Of a DNA stretch of 64,000 nucleotides, positions 33,894-42,132 are shown one piece after another. Numbering within the stretch: position 1 is the stretch's first letter; every line of letters begins with the position of its first letter. This DNA comes from Hyphomicrobiales bacterium (lineage in GTDB: Bacteria; Pseudomonadota; Alphaproteobacteria; Rhizobiales; Rhizobiaceae). The position numbers were made by a program, and so were the translations under genes. Below the pieces are notes generated by a model. It did not search any database. It had not been told where the DNA came from and saw only the letters and a program-made list of their open reading frames with translations. The stretch covers positions 186,001-250,000 of the forward strand of contig UCCA01000018.1 of NCBI GenBank assembly GCA_900470805.1. Reading direction: 5' to 3'.

Positions 33894-34421
33894 TTAGCCT
33901 ATCATCTCAGCCAAGCCACGCACCGTGTTCCAGTTGCGAAGCGTCCCCGGCCCCATCCGCTTTGTCGTCAGCGCCGAGAGCAGCTTCCATTCGCTCGGCT
34001 TGCCGGCGAAATCGATCCACAGGTCACCGCCGATCACCGCGAGGCGCTGGTTTGGCTGCGCGTGGACCCGAAGTGTGTCGAGGACGGAAGTGGCGAGCGG
34101 CTTTCGCATGACGCGGATGATGACCTGGCTACCGTCGCCATCCGGAAACGGATTGGATTGCGCCAGCCGCAACCAGCCATCGGCCCTGCGGACGATGATA
34201 TCGACCGGTTTGCCGAATCTCGATTGGAATGCCCCCTCCAGCTTCGCCTCGATGTCACCGACCGCTGCCTCCGATGCTTCGAAGACGATATTGCCCGTCG
34301 AGACAAGCGTGCGGGGATTGCGGTAGCCGAGGGTAGATGCCATGTCACGCAGGTCAGACATGACAACGCGGCGACCGGGCGCGAGAACAATGCTGTGAAG
34401 CATAGCGACATAAACAGACAT
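33894..34421 (-). CDS. DUF1697 family protein
   Basis: 175 residues from the ATG at 34421. The DUF1697 pattern is clear: MSVYVAMLHSIVLAPGRRVVMSDLRDMASTLGYRNPRTLVSTGNIVFEA (overlapping parts), then VDIIVRRADGWLRL and IDFAGKPSEWKL. It differs from the usual ALLRGINVGG start at the second strand (AMLHSIVLAPG). The structure of the family is a ferredoxin-like fold with no known activity. It follows yidD by a few bases (stop codon of yidD at 34426-34428), so the two are probably co-transcribed. Confidence 0.85.
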   Translation of the reverse strand: MSVYVAMLHSIVLAPGRRVVMSDLRDMASTLGYRNPRTLVSTGNIVFEASEAAVGDIEAKLEGAFQSRFGKPVDIIVRRADGWLRLAQSNPFPDGDGSQVIIRVMRKPLATSVLDTLRVHAQPNQRLAVIGGDLWIDFAGKPSEWKLLSALTTKRMGPGTLRNWNTVRGLAEMIG

Positions 34422-34425
34422 GTCG

Positions 34426-34827
34426 TCAGCCGGTCTTCCTGCCGAGCGCGAAGTAGCGCCAGGGTGTCCACCAATGGAGGCGTTCGCCAAGGCTCTCCGG
34501 CACCTGATCCAAACCGCTGGTGCCGCCAGGGCCGCAGCGGCCGACGCGGAACAGTGTCATCCAGCCGCCACTCCACAAGCCGTGGCGGGCGATGGCTTCG
34601 TAGCCGTATTCCGAGCAGGTCGGGATGTGGCGGCAAGAATTGCCGATGAAGCCGGAGAGCGTCAACTGGTAGAGACGAATGACGCCCATGCCAAACAGCC
34701 GGTCCGGCGTCTTGCGAAACGTTCCGGAATAATTGCGCGAGCGCCGAAGCGGATTTTTCCTCGGAGAAGCGGCGGCACCGCCGTCGTCGTCGTGAGCTTC
34801 ATCCGAGCTGGAGCAGAACTGGCACAT
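34426..34827 (-). CDS. yidD: Membrane protein insertion efficiency factor YidD
   Basis: 133 residues from the ATG at 34827, which lies inside the end of the iron-sulfur scaffold gene region. The YidD core (about 45-115) reads GVIRLYQLTLSGFIGNSCRHIPTCSEYGYEAIARHG in overlapping parts, with the conserved Cys pair. It continues GWMTLFRVGRCGP. An amphipathic helix near the start of the core attaches it to the inner membrane, where it assists YidC-dependent insertion. The acidic, Cys-containing N-terminal extension (MCQFCSSSDEAHDDDGG) is longer than in E. coli and might bind metal. Confidence 0.92.
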   Translation of the reverse strand: MCQFCSSSDEAHDDDGGAAASPRKNPLRRSRNYSGTFRKTPDRLFGMGVIRLYQLTLSGFIGNSCRHIPTCSEYGYEAIARHGLWSGGWMTLFRVGRCGPGGTSGLDQVPESLGERLHWWTPWRYFALGRKTG

Positions 34828-34834
34828 GACCGGG

Positions 34835-35281
34835 TCAAGCGTCCACGGTCTCGGCGCGCTTCGCCTCGATCTGGCCGATCGCGTCGATAACAGCATCAAA
34901 TGTCAGCATCGTGGAGGCGTGGCGTGCCTTGTAGTCCTTGACGGGCCGCAGATAGCGCATCTCCTCGAAGCGCCCTCCTGGGCCCTCGCCGTCCGCCTTG
35001 AGCATGGCGAGCATGTCTTCCCGGGCCTGACGCAGCTCGATCGAGCTGGCACCGATGACATGACGCGCCATGATCGAGGACGACGCCTGCCCGAGCGCGC
35101 ATGCCTTGACGTCATGGGCGAAGGCCGAGACGGTATCACCGTCCAGCTTCAGCCAGATCCTGACCTTCGAACCACAGAGCTTGGAGTGCGCCTGGGCGCT
35201 GGCATCGGAATCCGCAAGCGTGCCGATCAGCGGAATATTCCCGGCAAATTCGAGGATTTTGCTGTTGTAGATGTCGTCCAT
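34835..35281 (-). CDS. NifU/IscU-like iron-sulfur cluster scaffold
   Basis: 148 residues from the ATG at 35281 (MDDIYNSKILEFAGNIP). The NifU_N domain covers most of the chain: the Cys in KLCGSKVRIWLKLDGDTV, the conserved KACALGQASSSIM with the second Cys, and later RHASTML where canonical IscU has the third Cys (RxxCxxL). The third ligand is replaced by Ala-Ser here, as in a subgroup often found next to yidD in rhizobia. It may be a cluster carrier or structural relative rather than a full scaffold. It is divergent from folE and upstream of yidD. Confidence 0.85.
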   Translation of the reverse strand: MDDIYNSKILEFAGNIPLIGTLADSDASAQAHSKLCGSKVRIWLKLDGDTVSAFAHDVKACALGQASSSIMARHVIGASSIELRQAREDMLAMLKADGEGPGGRFEEMRYLRPVKDYKARHASTMLTFDAVIDAIGQIEAKRAETVDA

Positions 35282-35587
35282 CAGGCATTCCGCTCCATAT
35301 TTCACGCGGATCGGCGTTTCGGTCCGTATTATAGCGCAAACAAAAACACACCGTGTCGCGCTGGAAGACTTACATAGCGATGCCGTTTTCCTATATGTAT
35401 GTCGTTCGAAGGCCATAAAAATGCAATGGCCTCGTGTAAGTTTGATTGGGAAACCGTGCCGGATGGGTCGCAGATTATTGCCCTGAAAGCCCCGGAGCCT
35501 GCCAAAGGTGCACTTATTCCCTGAAATGGGATTGCCAGTGGCTAGTCCGAAATACGATCCGCCTCGCGGATCAGGAGACAGTTGCAG
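35282..35587. other. 306-base divergent intergenic region (NifU-like / folE)
   Basis: It contains the promoters of both divergent genes. Short open frames on the plus strand (35271-35486, 35446-35628) have no ribosome site or recognisable product. The one notable element is the hairpin GATCCGC-CTC-GCGGATC at 35556-35572, directly in front of the folE ribosome site. Confidence 0.6.
35556..35572 (+). promoter_or_regulatory. folE leader hairpin next to the ribosome-binding site
   Basis: GATCCGC (35556-35562), loop CTC, GCGGATC (35566-35572) is a perfect 7-bp hairpin. The AGGAG ribosome site of folE begins at 35574. Its position would let it affect ribosome access. No T run follows, so it is not a terminator. 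Confidence 0.4.
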
Positions 35588-36202
35588 ATGGACGCCGTCG
35601 TAAAGAATTTTCCGCAGACAGCGCTTGAATCAGATCGCCCGAGCCAGAAGGAAGCGGAGGATGCCGTGCGCGTCCTGCTTCGTTGGGCCGGCGACGATCC
35701 CGCGCGCGAGGGTTTGCTCGATACGCCGGCGCGTGTCGCCAAGTCCTATCGGGAACTGTTTGCCGGCTACGATATGGATGCCGAAGACGTGCTTGGCCGC
35801 ACCTTCGAGGAGGTTGCCGGGTATGATGACATGGTGCTGGTCAAGGACATTCCGTTCTTCTCGCACTGCGAACATCACATGGTCCCGATCATCGGCAAGG
35901 CGCATGTCGCGTACATGCCCGACGGCAAGGTGCTGGGCCTGTCAAAGATCGCCCGCGTCGTGGAAATCTACGGTCGCCGGCTGCAAACGCAGGAAACCAT
36001 GACGGCGCAGATCGCCCGCTCGATCGATGAAACGCTGGCGCCGCGCGGCGTCGCCGTGATGATCGAGGCCGAGCACATGTGCATGGCGATGCGCGGTGTG
36101 CAGAAGCAGGGCTCGACCACATTGACGACAACCTTCACCGGCACATTTAAAACTGAGCCGGCTGACCAAGCCCGTTTCATTTCCATGGTGCGGAGCCGCT
36201 GA
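35588..36202 (+). CDS. folE: GTP cyclohydrolase I
   Basis: 204 residues from the ATG at 35588 (AGGAG upstream; a TTG at 35582 is an alternative). The enzyme converts GTP to 7,8-dihydroneopterin triphosphate, the first step of tetrahydrofolate synthesis. Diagnostic motifs are [16 protein letters not shown], the zinc-ligand and active-site stretch [20 protein letters not shown] in overlapping parts, [20 protein letters not shown], and [18 protein letters not shown] with the second zinc Cys. Length matches the family. It is followed 24 bases later by hisI, probably in one transcript. Confidence 0.98.
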   Translation: MDAVVKNFPQTALESDRPSQKEAEDAVRVLLRWAGDDPAREGLLDTPARVAKSYRELFAGYDMDAEDVLGRTFEEVAGYDDMVLVKDIPFFSHCEHHMVPIIGKAHVAYMPDGKVLGLSKIARVVEIYGRRLQTQETMTAQIARSIDETLAPRGVAVMIEAEHMCMAMRGVQKQGSTTLTTTFTGTFKTEPADQARFISMVRSR

Positions 36203-36226
36203 CCGGCTTCATTTCAGAAAGCCGCG

Positions 36227-36685
36227 ATGATGCCATTTGCCTTCAACGTTCCATCCGAAGACAAATCCGAGCTTGAGGATGCCGGCGATTTCACGCCGCG
36301 TTTCGATGATCGCGGCCTGATCACCGCGATCGTCACCGATGCGCATGATGGTGAACTGCTGATGGTGGCGCATATGAATGCGAAAGCGCTGGCGCTGACC
36401 ATCCAGACGAAACAGGCGCATTATTTCAGCCGTTCGCGCGGCAAGCTGTGGCTGAAGGGCGAAACCTCTGGAAACATCCAGACAGTCAAGGAAATCCGTA
36501 CCGACTGCGATCAGGATGCAATTTGGCTGAAGGTCGAAGTTGCAGGCCACGATGCGACCTGCCACACTGGTCGGCGATCCTGCTTCTATCGAACGGTCGA
36601 CCTCGTGGATGGCAAGCCGATGCTTGAGATCGTCGATGACGAACGGCAGTTCGATCCTGACGAAGTTTACGGAAAAGAGCCGTAA
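36227..36685 (+). CDS. hisI: Phosphoribosyl-AMP cyclohydrolase
   Basis: 152 residues, the stand-alone HisI form. It opens the adenine ring of phosphoribosyl-AMP, the third step in histidine synthesis. Motifs seen are [30 protein letters not shown] in overlapping parts, the metal-binding [11 protein letters not shown] and the zinc Cys pair in [10 protein letters not shown]. The first of two consecutive ATGs is at 36227. Placement after folE is conserved in many rhizobia. The 3' side has a 110-base gap before the patatin gene. Confidence 0.97.
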   Translation: MMPFAFNVPSEDKSELEDAGDFTPRFDDRGLITAIVTDAHDGELLMVAHMNAKALALTIQTKQAHYFSRSRGKLWLKGETSGNIQTVKEIRTDCDQDAIWLKVEVAGHDATCHTGRRSCFYRTVDLVDGKPMLEIVDDERQFDPDEVYGKEP

Positions 36686-36795
36686 GGACTGGAATCCGTC
36701 TCTTTTTGGATCAACAATGACGGCCGTACACCAATTCGAAAGGGTGGCGGGACACTAATATTCGTCCAAATGAATTGCCGATTGGGAGGTTTGCC

Positions 36796-37758
36796 ATGGT
36801 GAGCTGGAGTTTGATCCGTCAAGGCTCCGAAGCCGGCGGTTCCGATGCCGGCATTCCGGCTACCTCCGAAATCAAGCTCCCCGCCCCCGTTCCGAAAAAA
36901 CCGAAACTCGCTCTTGCACTCGGCGGCGGTGCTGCCCGTGGCTGGGCGCATATCGGCGTGCTGCGGGCGCTCGACGAAGCGGGCATCGAGATCGGGATGA
37001 TTGCCGGCACCTCGATCGGCGCGCTTGTTGGTGGATGCTATCTCGCCGGCAAGCTGGACGAACTGGAGAATTTCGCCCGATCTCTGACCATGCGGCGGAT
37101 CGCCAGCCTGCTCGATCTGACGATCGGAGGCAGCGGGCTGTTCGGCGGCATGCGACTGACCAAACGGATGCAGGAGCATTTGGAAGGGCTGAACGTCGAG
37201 GATCTCGACCGGCCTTTCGTCGCGGTTTCGGCGGAGGTCAACACTGGCCACGAGGTGTGGATCGCCAGCGGCTCGCTGATCACGGCGCTGAGGGCGTCCT
37301 ACGCGCTTCCCGGCATCTTCGAGCCGGTTCGCAGCAATCACCGGACACTGGTCGATGGCGCGCTGGTCAATCCCGTGCCCGTCTCCGTCTGCCGTGCCTA
37401 CGAGCAACCATTGGTCGTGGCCGTCAACCTGAATTACGATCTCTACGGACGCTCGGCGGTAGTACGCCACAGCGCCAGCCTGACGCCGTCGGAGGTACAA
37501 AAGCAGGAGCATGCGCCCTACGCCAAGCTCGGCATGACCGGAGTGATGGTGCAGGCGTTCAACATCATCCAGGACAGGATCGCGCGTGCGCGTCTCGCCG
37601 GCGATCCGCCTGATATTTCGCTGCAGCCGCGGCTCAGCGACATCGGCCTGTCGGAATTCCATCGCGCTGGTGAAGCGATCGAGCGCGGCTATCAGGAAGC
37701 CACGGCGCGGCTTCCTGAGTTGAAGCGGATGCAGGAGTTGTTTGCCGGCTCCAGCTGA
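36796..37758 (+). CDS. Patatin-like phospholipase (NTE/YchK-type)
   Basis: 320 residues from the ATG at 36796, preceded by GGGAGG. The patatin core (about 37-235) has the oxyanion loop GGGAARGWAHIGVL, the nucleophile elbow GTSIGAL (Gly-x-Ser-x-Gly) and the catalytic Asp in VDGALVNPVPV. This places it with RssA/YchK-type bacterial serine esterases, predicted to hydrolyse lysophospholipids or acyl esters. No signal peptide, so cytoplasmic or peripherally bound to membrane. It converges with the CBS-domain gene. Confidence 0.93.
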   Translation: MVSWSLIRQGSEAGGSDAGIPATSEIKLPAPVPKKPKLALALGGGAARGWAHIGVLRALDEAGIEIGMIAGTSIGALVGGCYLAGKLDELENFARSLTMRRIASLLDLTIGGSGLFGGMRLTKRMQEHLEGLNVEDLDRPFVAVSAEVNTGHEVWIASGSLITALRASYALPGIFEPVRSNHRTLVDGALVNPVPVSVCRAYEQPLVVAVNLNYDLYGRSAVVRHSASLTPSEVQKQEHAPYAKLGMTGVMVQAFNIIQDRIARARLAGDPPDISLQPRLSDIGLSEFHRAGEAIERGYQEATARLPELKRMQELFAGSS

Positions 37759-37761
37759 AAA

Positions 37762-37785
37762 AGCCGGCAGCATCGATCAGCCGGC
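37762..37785 (-). terminator. Terminator of the CBS-domain gene (minus strand)
   Basis: GCCGGC (37763-37768) and GCCGGC (37780-37785) can pair across an 11-base loop; on the minus strand the stem runs into TTTTT (rc of 37758-37762). The stem begins within the last codons of the CBS gene. Confidence 0.55.
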
Positions 37786-38211
37786 GATATAGGCCTTGAT
37801 CTCTTCGGCCTCGCGTTCGACTTCGGCGATGCGGGTCTTGACCACGTCACCAATCGAGATGATGCCGGCCAGTTTTCCTGACGCTTCGACCGGCACATGG
37901 CGAAAGCGCCGACTGGTCATAAGCTCCATCAACTCATTGACCGTCGTCGCCTCGTTGCAGCGGTAGACCTTCGCGGTCATCACCGCCGCGACCGGGTTAT
38001 CGAGACAGGCCGGACCGGATTTGGCGATGGCATTGACCACGTCGCGCTCGGTGAATATCCCGGATATCTTGTTCTCCATGCCGACGATGACGATGGCGCC
38101 GATCTTCCGCTTGCTGAGAATCGCCGCGGCCTCGGAAACGGTCGTGTTCGGCCCGGCCGTCACGACATCCCTGCCCTTGGCATCCAGTATGGCTTTGACT
38201 GTATTGGACAT
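37777..38211 (-). CDS. Tandem CBS-domain protein
   Basis: 144 residues made almost entirely of two CBS motifs (about 8-65 and 77-135). The first reads AAAILSKRKIGAIVIVGMENKISGIFTERDVV in overlapping parts; the second reads VNELMELMTSRRFRHVPVEASGKLAGIISIGDVV. Each ends with the G-(I/F)-(I/F)-(T/S)-x-x-D-V nucleotide-binding signature. Stand-alone CBS pairs bind adenosine nucleotides or sense energy state and regulate partner proteins; the partner here is unknown. The ATG at 38211 has AGGAGG upstream. Confidence 0.95.
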   Translation of the reverse strand: MSNTVKAILDAKGRDVVTAGPNTTVSEAAAILSKRKIGAIVIVGMENKISGIFTERDVVNAIAKSGPACLDNPVAAVMTAKVYRCNEATTVNELMELMTSRRFRHVPVEASGKLAGIISIGDVVKTRIAEVEREAEEIKAYIAG

Positions 38212-38313
38212 TTGAACCTCCTATGTAGACAGTGAAAGACTTCAGCTGATCACAGGCATCCGCGGCGGTCTCTCCTCCCAACGCGGATCAGGTTGAATGG
38301 TGCACTTCAATGA

Positions 38314-39081
38314 TCAGGATTGCAATATATCCGTTTCCCCTGAAATATCGGGGCTTTCCGGCAGTGGCCGATCGAACAGCGCAAACAACAGGAAGCCGAA
38401 CAGGAAGCCGCCGATATGGGCGTCCCAGGCAATCGGTTGGCCTGGATCGCCAATCAGCGGAATGCCGACAGCGATCAGAATATTGCCGACGAACCAGAAC
38501 AGCATGAACATGACGACCGTGCGGCTGCGAAACGTGCCGATGATCGACATCCGCGGGTTCATGTGGGCTGGCAGCGTCACGCGGCGTTCGGACGGAAAGG
38601 CGAAGCGGCAGGCAGCGCCCATCAGCGCCGACACCACGCCCGAGGCCCCGATCAGAACGGTGGCATCGCCCCAGTTCAAAACGGCATGAAGGGCCGCGGA
38701 TGCGGCGGATGCCAGCACCCAGAAGACGAGATATCGCACCCAGCCGATCCTGCGGGCAACCGGCGCACCGAAGGCCATCAGCCAGAGACCGTTGAACAGG
38801 ATGTGCTCGACATTGCCGTGCAGCAGCGAATAGGTCAGCGGCGTCCAGAACAGTTGCGGGCCTTGTTCCGACAGCGGCGTAAGATAACGCAGTGGGATGA
38901 AACCCAAATCGAAAAACAGCATGTCGATGCCGCTGTCGGACAGGATGAGCGCCTGCACGGCATAGATGGCCGCCAGCAAGGCGATCGTCGCGAGGACCAC
39001 GCCGGGAAGATTGAAGACCGGCGTGCGCGGCGGTTTTGCGGGTGGCTCCGTAGCCTGATGCGGCTCAACCAGATCGTCCAT
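38314..39081 (-). CDS. Rhomboid-family intramembrane serine protease
   Basis: A 255-residue polytopic membrane protein. A cytoplasmic N-terminal tail (about 1-25, Pro-rich) is followed by seven hydrophobic segments. Rhomboid features are PLTYSLLHGNVEHILFNGLWLMAFG in overlapping parts (TM2), the catalytic serine in GASGVVSALMGA and the catalytic histidine in AHIGGFLFGFL near the end. It cleaves membrane-embedded substrates that are not identifiable from context. It is upstream of the CBS-domain gene on the same strand, 102 bases away. A probable sRNA gene lies further upstream on the same strand. Confidence 0.93.
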   Translation of the reverse strand: MDDLVEPHQATEPPAKPPRTPVFNLPGVVLATIALLAAIYAVQALILSDSGIDMLFFDLGFIPLRYLTPLSEQGPQLFWTPLTYSLLHGNVEHILFNGLWLMAFGAPVARRIGWVRYLVFWVLASAASAALHAVLNWGDATVLIGASGVVSALMGAACRFAFPSERRVTLPAHMNPRMSIIGTFRSRTVVMFMLFWFVGNILIAVGIPLIGDPGQPIAWDAHIGGFLFGFLLFALFDRPLPESPDISGETDILQS

Positions 39082-39129
39082 TGCATTCCTCGTTCAACTC
39101 AAGGGCACTGGCTTACAGGACGACAGGTC

Positions 39130-39300
39130 AAAAAAAAAGCCGTCCGGTACTGAACCGAACGGCTTGCCGAGCGTCCCCCGAGAATGACCCCGTGCCCGAG
39201 CAATCTATGCTGAACTTCCAAAGAAGGAAGCAATGAGGAGATACTGGCACGCCCTGCTCTGCCGCTCAATCGAAACCCTTTCTTAACCTTAACCGCCCTC
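39130..39300 (-). ncRNA. Candidate small regulatory RNA with intrinsic terminator and CUCCUC motif
   Basis: The minus strand has a strong terminator: AGCCGTTCGGT, loop TCAGT, ACCGGACGGCT (11-bp stem, one G-U pair; plus-strand positions 39138-39164), followed by eight further T. It points left, yet the rhomboid gene on that strand starts only at 39081, further left, and the gene to the right (39364) is on the plus strand. So the transcript must begin inside 39175-39363 and encodes no protein. It contains CTCCTC (39234-39239), an anti-ribosome-site motif typical of rhizobial sRNAs. The 5' end is not known; 39300 is an estimate. Confidence 0.5.
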
Positions 39301-39363
39301 GTCTGGCATGAAATCCGCATGGTGACGTGCAAGGCGGCCATGATGGCTGCCGTTTGATCCGAA

Positions 39364-40029
39364 ATGAAACAGATCGGCACGTTCATGCGTCTCAATACCA
39401 CTATCCAGCTCTTCGATTACTGGAACAAGCTCCGAGGCAGCGAGATCGCGCCGCTCAGGTCGCAGGTAGAGCCGGGTGACATGCGTCATATACTCTCCAG
39501 CCTCTTCATGCTTGAGGCGACCGATGCCGGCCGTATCGTCTTCCGGCTGGCCGGGACGCGCATCTGCGATCTGTTCGGGCGCGATCTCGGCGGCAGCTGT
39601 CTCTCCGAACTTTGGGCGCATGGTCACGAGGATCTGGAAAAAACGGCGATCGGCGTGATGGAGCATGGCATCCCGGCAATGCTGAACGCCACGGGATACA
39701 GCACCGCCGGCCATCACGTCGCCTTCGAGATCATCCTCCTGCCGCTGCGCTCCGGCGAAGGCGAGTGCGACAAGCTTCTCGGCGCGATCACGCCGGCGAC
39801 GGCCGCAAGCTGGCTCGAGATGGTGCCGCTGCAGTTTCTGGCGCTAGATCGCAGCCGCCTGCTGCACGACAAGCTGGGGTTGTTGGATGGCGCGGCTAAC
39901 AGCGCTTCTCCGGCAGCAAAAGCCACACAGGCGGAAAGCCTGTCGATTGCCGAGACGCTGCGCCGCATGGTCGCCAATCTCATGGACGACGAGTCGAAAC
40001 AGGACGCACCATTTCGACACTACCGGTAG
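39364..40029 (+). CDS. PAS_5 family PAS-domain protein
   Basis: 221 residues (an ATG at 39385 is an alternative start). The PAS_5 domain covers about 15-155: LFDYWNKLRGSEIAPLRSQVEPGDMRHILSSLFMLEA in overlapping parts, then RIVFRLAGTRICDLFGRDLGG. This family is common in Alphaproteobacteria as stand-alone proteins with no output domain. The C-terminal 60 residues are variable and end in an acidic helix. Role unknown; a link to the PilZ gene next door on the same strand is plausible. Confidence 0.88.
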   Translation: MKQIGTFMRLNTTIQLFDYWNKLRGSEIAPLRSQVEPGDMRHILSSLFMLEATDAGRIVFRLAGTRICDLFGRDLGGSCLSELWAHGHEDLEKTAIGVMEHGIPAMLNATGYSTAGHHVAFEIILLPLRSGEGECDKLLGAITPATAASWLEMVPLQFLALDRSRLLHDKLGLLDGAANSASPAAKATQAESLSIAETLRRMVANLMDDESKQDAPFRHYR

Positions 40030-40086
40030 GCTGCAACTGACGGGCGTCAAGACAACCTTCTGTTAATGGATTGCGCGTAATGATCG

Positions 40087-40728
40087 ATGCTAAGCGATTT
40101 TTTAAAGAAGCCCTTTATGCACGCATTCCAGCAAGCTCAGACGCAACGGACTGCGCCTCGTCTTGAACAAGGTGCGTTTCAGCGCGTGCCCATCAATATG
40201 CAGGGCCGCCTGATGCTGGCGAACTATGAAGAATTCGAGTGCGTGGTCATCGATATGTCGCCGGGCGACATGTACGTGACCTGCCAGGGCCGCCCTCGCT
40301 CAAACGAGCGCGTCGTCGCCTATATCGATCATCTTGGACGGGTAGAAGGTTATGTGCAGGCGGTTGATACCCGCGGCTTCAGCATGTCCATCCACGCTAC
40401 GGAGCGAAAGCGCGAGAAGCTTGCCGCGCAGCTGACATGGCTGGCCAACAAGCACGAACTGGGCCTGCCGGAAGATCGTCGTCACGACCGCCTGATGCCG
40501 CGCGAAACACAGACCGAAGTCACCCTCGAAGACGGCACGCAGTATATGTGCCGGATCATGGACTTGTCGCTGTCGGGCGCTGCCGTCGATATCGAAGTTC
40601 GTCCGGCGATCGGTACGCCGCTTCGGCTCGGCAACATGCGCGGCCGCGTCGTGCGTCACTTCGTAGAAGGTGTCGCGATCGAATTCCTGTCGCTGCAGTC
40701 ACGCGACACGCTGCGCGAATTTCTCTGA
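40087..40728 (+). CDS. PilZ-domain protein (two PilZ-like domains)
   Basis: 213 residues (an ATG at 40117, residue 11, is an alternative start). The first PilZ-like domain (about 30-110) carries RVPINMQGRLML and ECVVIDMSPGDMYV. The second (about 128-210) carries RRHDRLMPRETQTEVTLEDG and CRIMDLSLSGAAVDIE. Arg-rich starts and (D/N)xSxxG motifs are the c-di-GMP-binding signature; the second domain has RHDRLMPR followed by DLSLSGAA and is the better match. It probably controls motility, exopolysaccharide or cell-cycle functions, as PilZ proteins of rhizobia do. Confidence 0.92.
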   Translation: MLSDFLKKPFMHAFQQAQTQRTAPRLEQGAFQRVPINMQGRLMLANYEEFECVVIDMSPGDMYVTCQGRPRSNERVVAYIDHLGRVEGYVQAVDTRGFSMSIHATERKREKLAAQLTWLANKHELGLPEDRRHDRLMPRETQTEVTLEDGTQYMCRIMDLSLSGAAVDIEVRPAIGTPLRLGNMRGRVVRHFVEGVAIEFLSLQSRDTLREFL

Positions 40729-40788
40729 TTCTCGTCATTCAGCCTTCACAGAGCTGCTACATGCACGTCACCGAAACGAGGTGCAGGC

Positions 40789-41757
40789 ATGTCGATTGTG
40801 TTTCCCGGAATTGCCGCTTACGAACACGGCTTCCTTGATGTTGGCGACGGCCAGCAGATCCATTGGGAGAGCTATGGCAATCCGGATGGGCAACCGGCAC
40901 TCTTTCTGCATGGCGGACCGGGCTCCGGTTCCTCGCCATCGGCGGCGCGCTATTTCGATCCCGCGGCTTACCGCATCATCCTGTTCGACCAACGCAATTG
41001 CGGCCGCAGCCTTCCGTCCGCCGCCGACATTGGAACGGACCTCGCGACCAACACCACCTGGCATCTCGTCGCCGACATCGAAAAGCTGCGTCATCACCTC
41101 TCGGTGACCAGCTGGGTTCTGTTCGGTACATCCTGGGGATCGACGCTCGCACTGGCCTATGCGCAAACGCATCCGCGACACGTGATCGCGATGGTGCTGG
41201 CCGGCGTGACGACCACCCGCCGCTCCGAAATCGACTGGCTGACACGGGGCATGTCGATACTGTTTCCGGCGGAGTGGCAGCGGCTCAACGATTGCCTCCC
41301 CGGCGAACTCAAACCACTTGGTACGCTTGAGGGTTACCGGCAGTTGCTGAACGCGCCGGAGATCGAGACCCGACTGAAAGCAGCCAGCGACTGGCACGAT
41401 TGGGAGGCGGCATCCATTCTGCTCGCCAACGCTGACGGATTTCCTCGGCGTTGGCGCGATGCGGACTACCGCCTGACGCGCGCGCGGATCATAACGCACT
41501 ACTTCAGTCATGCCGCATGGCTCGACGAAGGCTTGCTGTTGCGGGACGCATACAAGCTCGCAGGTATCCCCAGCGTTCTCGTCCAAGGCCGGTTTGACCT
41601 TGAGGCGCCGTTGACCACGGCGTGGGAACTCTCGCGGGCATGGCCCGACTGCGAACTCGTCATCGTCGAGAACGCCGCCCATTCGCCCTATCACGACGCC
41701 ATGGCGCAAGAGATCGTCTCGGCCACAGCTCGATTCTGCAAACTTTATCAAAAATAA
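40789..41757 (+). CDS. pip: Alpha/beta hydrolase, prolyl iminopeptidase family
   Basis: 322 residues. Family landmarks are LFLHGGPGSGSS, DQRNCGRSLPS (usually DQRGxGxS), the nucleophile elbow GTSWGSTLALAYAQTHP, the Asp loop VLVQGRFDLEAPL and the catalytic His in NAAHSPYH. It should release N-terminal proline from small peptides, although RNCG in place of RGCG leaves some doubt on substrate. Cytoplasmic. The ATG at 40789 follows a CAGGC site. It is monocistronic, with an AT-rich 375-base gap downstream. Confidence 0.85.
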   Translation: MSIVFPGIAAYEHGFLDVGDGQQIHWESYGNPDGQPALFLHGGPGSGSSPSAARYFDPAAYRIILFDQRNCGRSLPSAADIGTDLATNTTWHLVADIEKLRHHLSVTSWVLFGTSWGSTLALAYAQTHPRHVIAMVLAGVTTTRRSEIDWLTRGMSILFPAEWQRLNDCLPGELKPLGTLEGYRQLLNAPEIETRLKAASDWHDWEAASILLANADGFPRRWRDADYRLTRARIITHYFSHAAWLDEGLLLRDAYKLAGIPSVLVQGRFDLEAPLTTAWELSRAWPDCELVIVENAAHSPYHDAMAQEIVSATARFCKLYQK

Positions 41758-42132
41758 TTTTTGGCTCAACATCTGCAAAACCAAACAAAATCGGCTGGTG
41801 CAGCACCAAATCGCCCAAATTTACGCCGGGTATCCGTGCCAAACGCTCCAGACGACATGATGAACGCGCTATTACCAAAACCGGGTGCAAACGCGCGCTG
41901 TTAATCTTTCGCCCCGAAACGAGGCATTTGGACGCTTCGTGGCTTTTTGAAGAAGCTAAAAATTGAATCAAATCTTGTTAGAATTTGATTTGAATTTTCG
42001 TCGAATTCGATTTTGATTTTAGGCGAATTCGATGCGCTTTTGAATCAACTAAGCCTTTAATTTTGCTTTGGAATTTTGCGCCGAGTAAAAACACGTCTGG
42101 CAATGTCCTCATCACAAACGGGGACGTAAAAA
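41758..42132. other. 375-base AT-rich intergenic region with repeated motifs
   Basis: The stretch has no gene that I can support. From about 41950 it becomes strongly AT-rich. It contains CGAATTCGAT twice (42002-42011, 42024-42033; 22-base phase) and TTGAATCAA twice (41963-41971, 42040-42048), giving a nested repeat cluster about 85 bases long. It ends 85 bases before the BTLCP gene, whose promoter it likely includes. Confidence 0.6.

Noticed and set aside
35271..35486. Short plus-strand open frames between the NifU-like gene and folE
   Set aside because: No ribosome sites and no sensible product; the region is better read as two divergent promoters.
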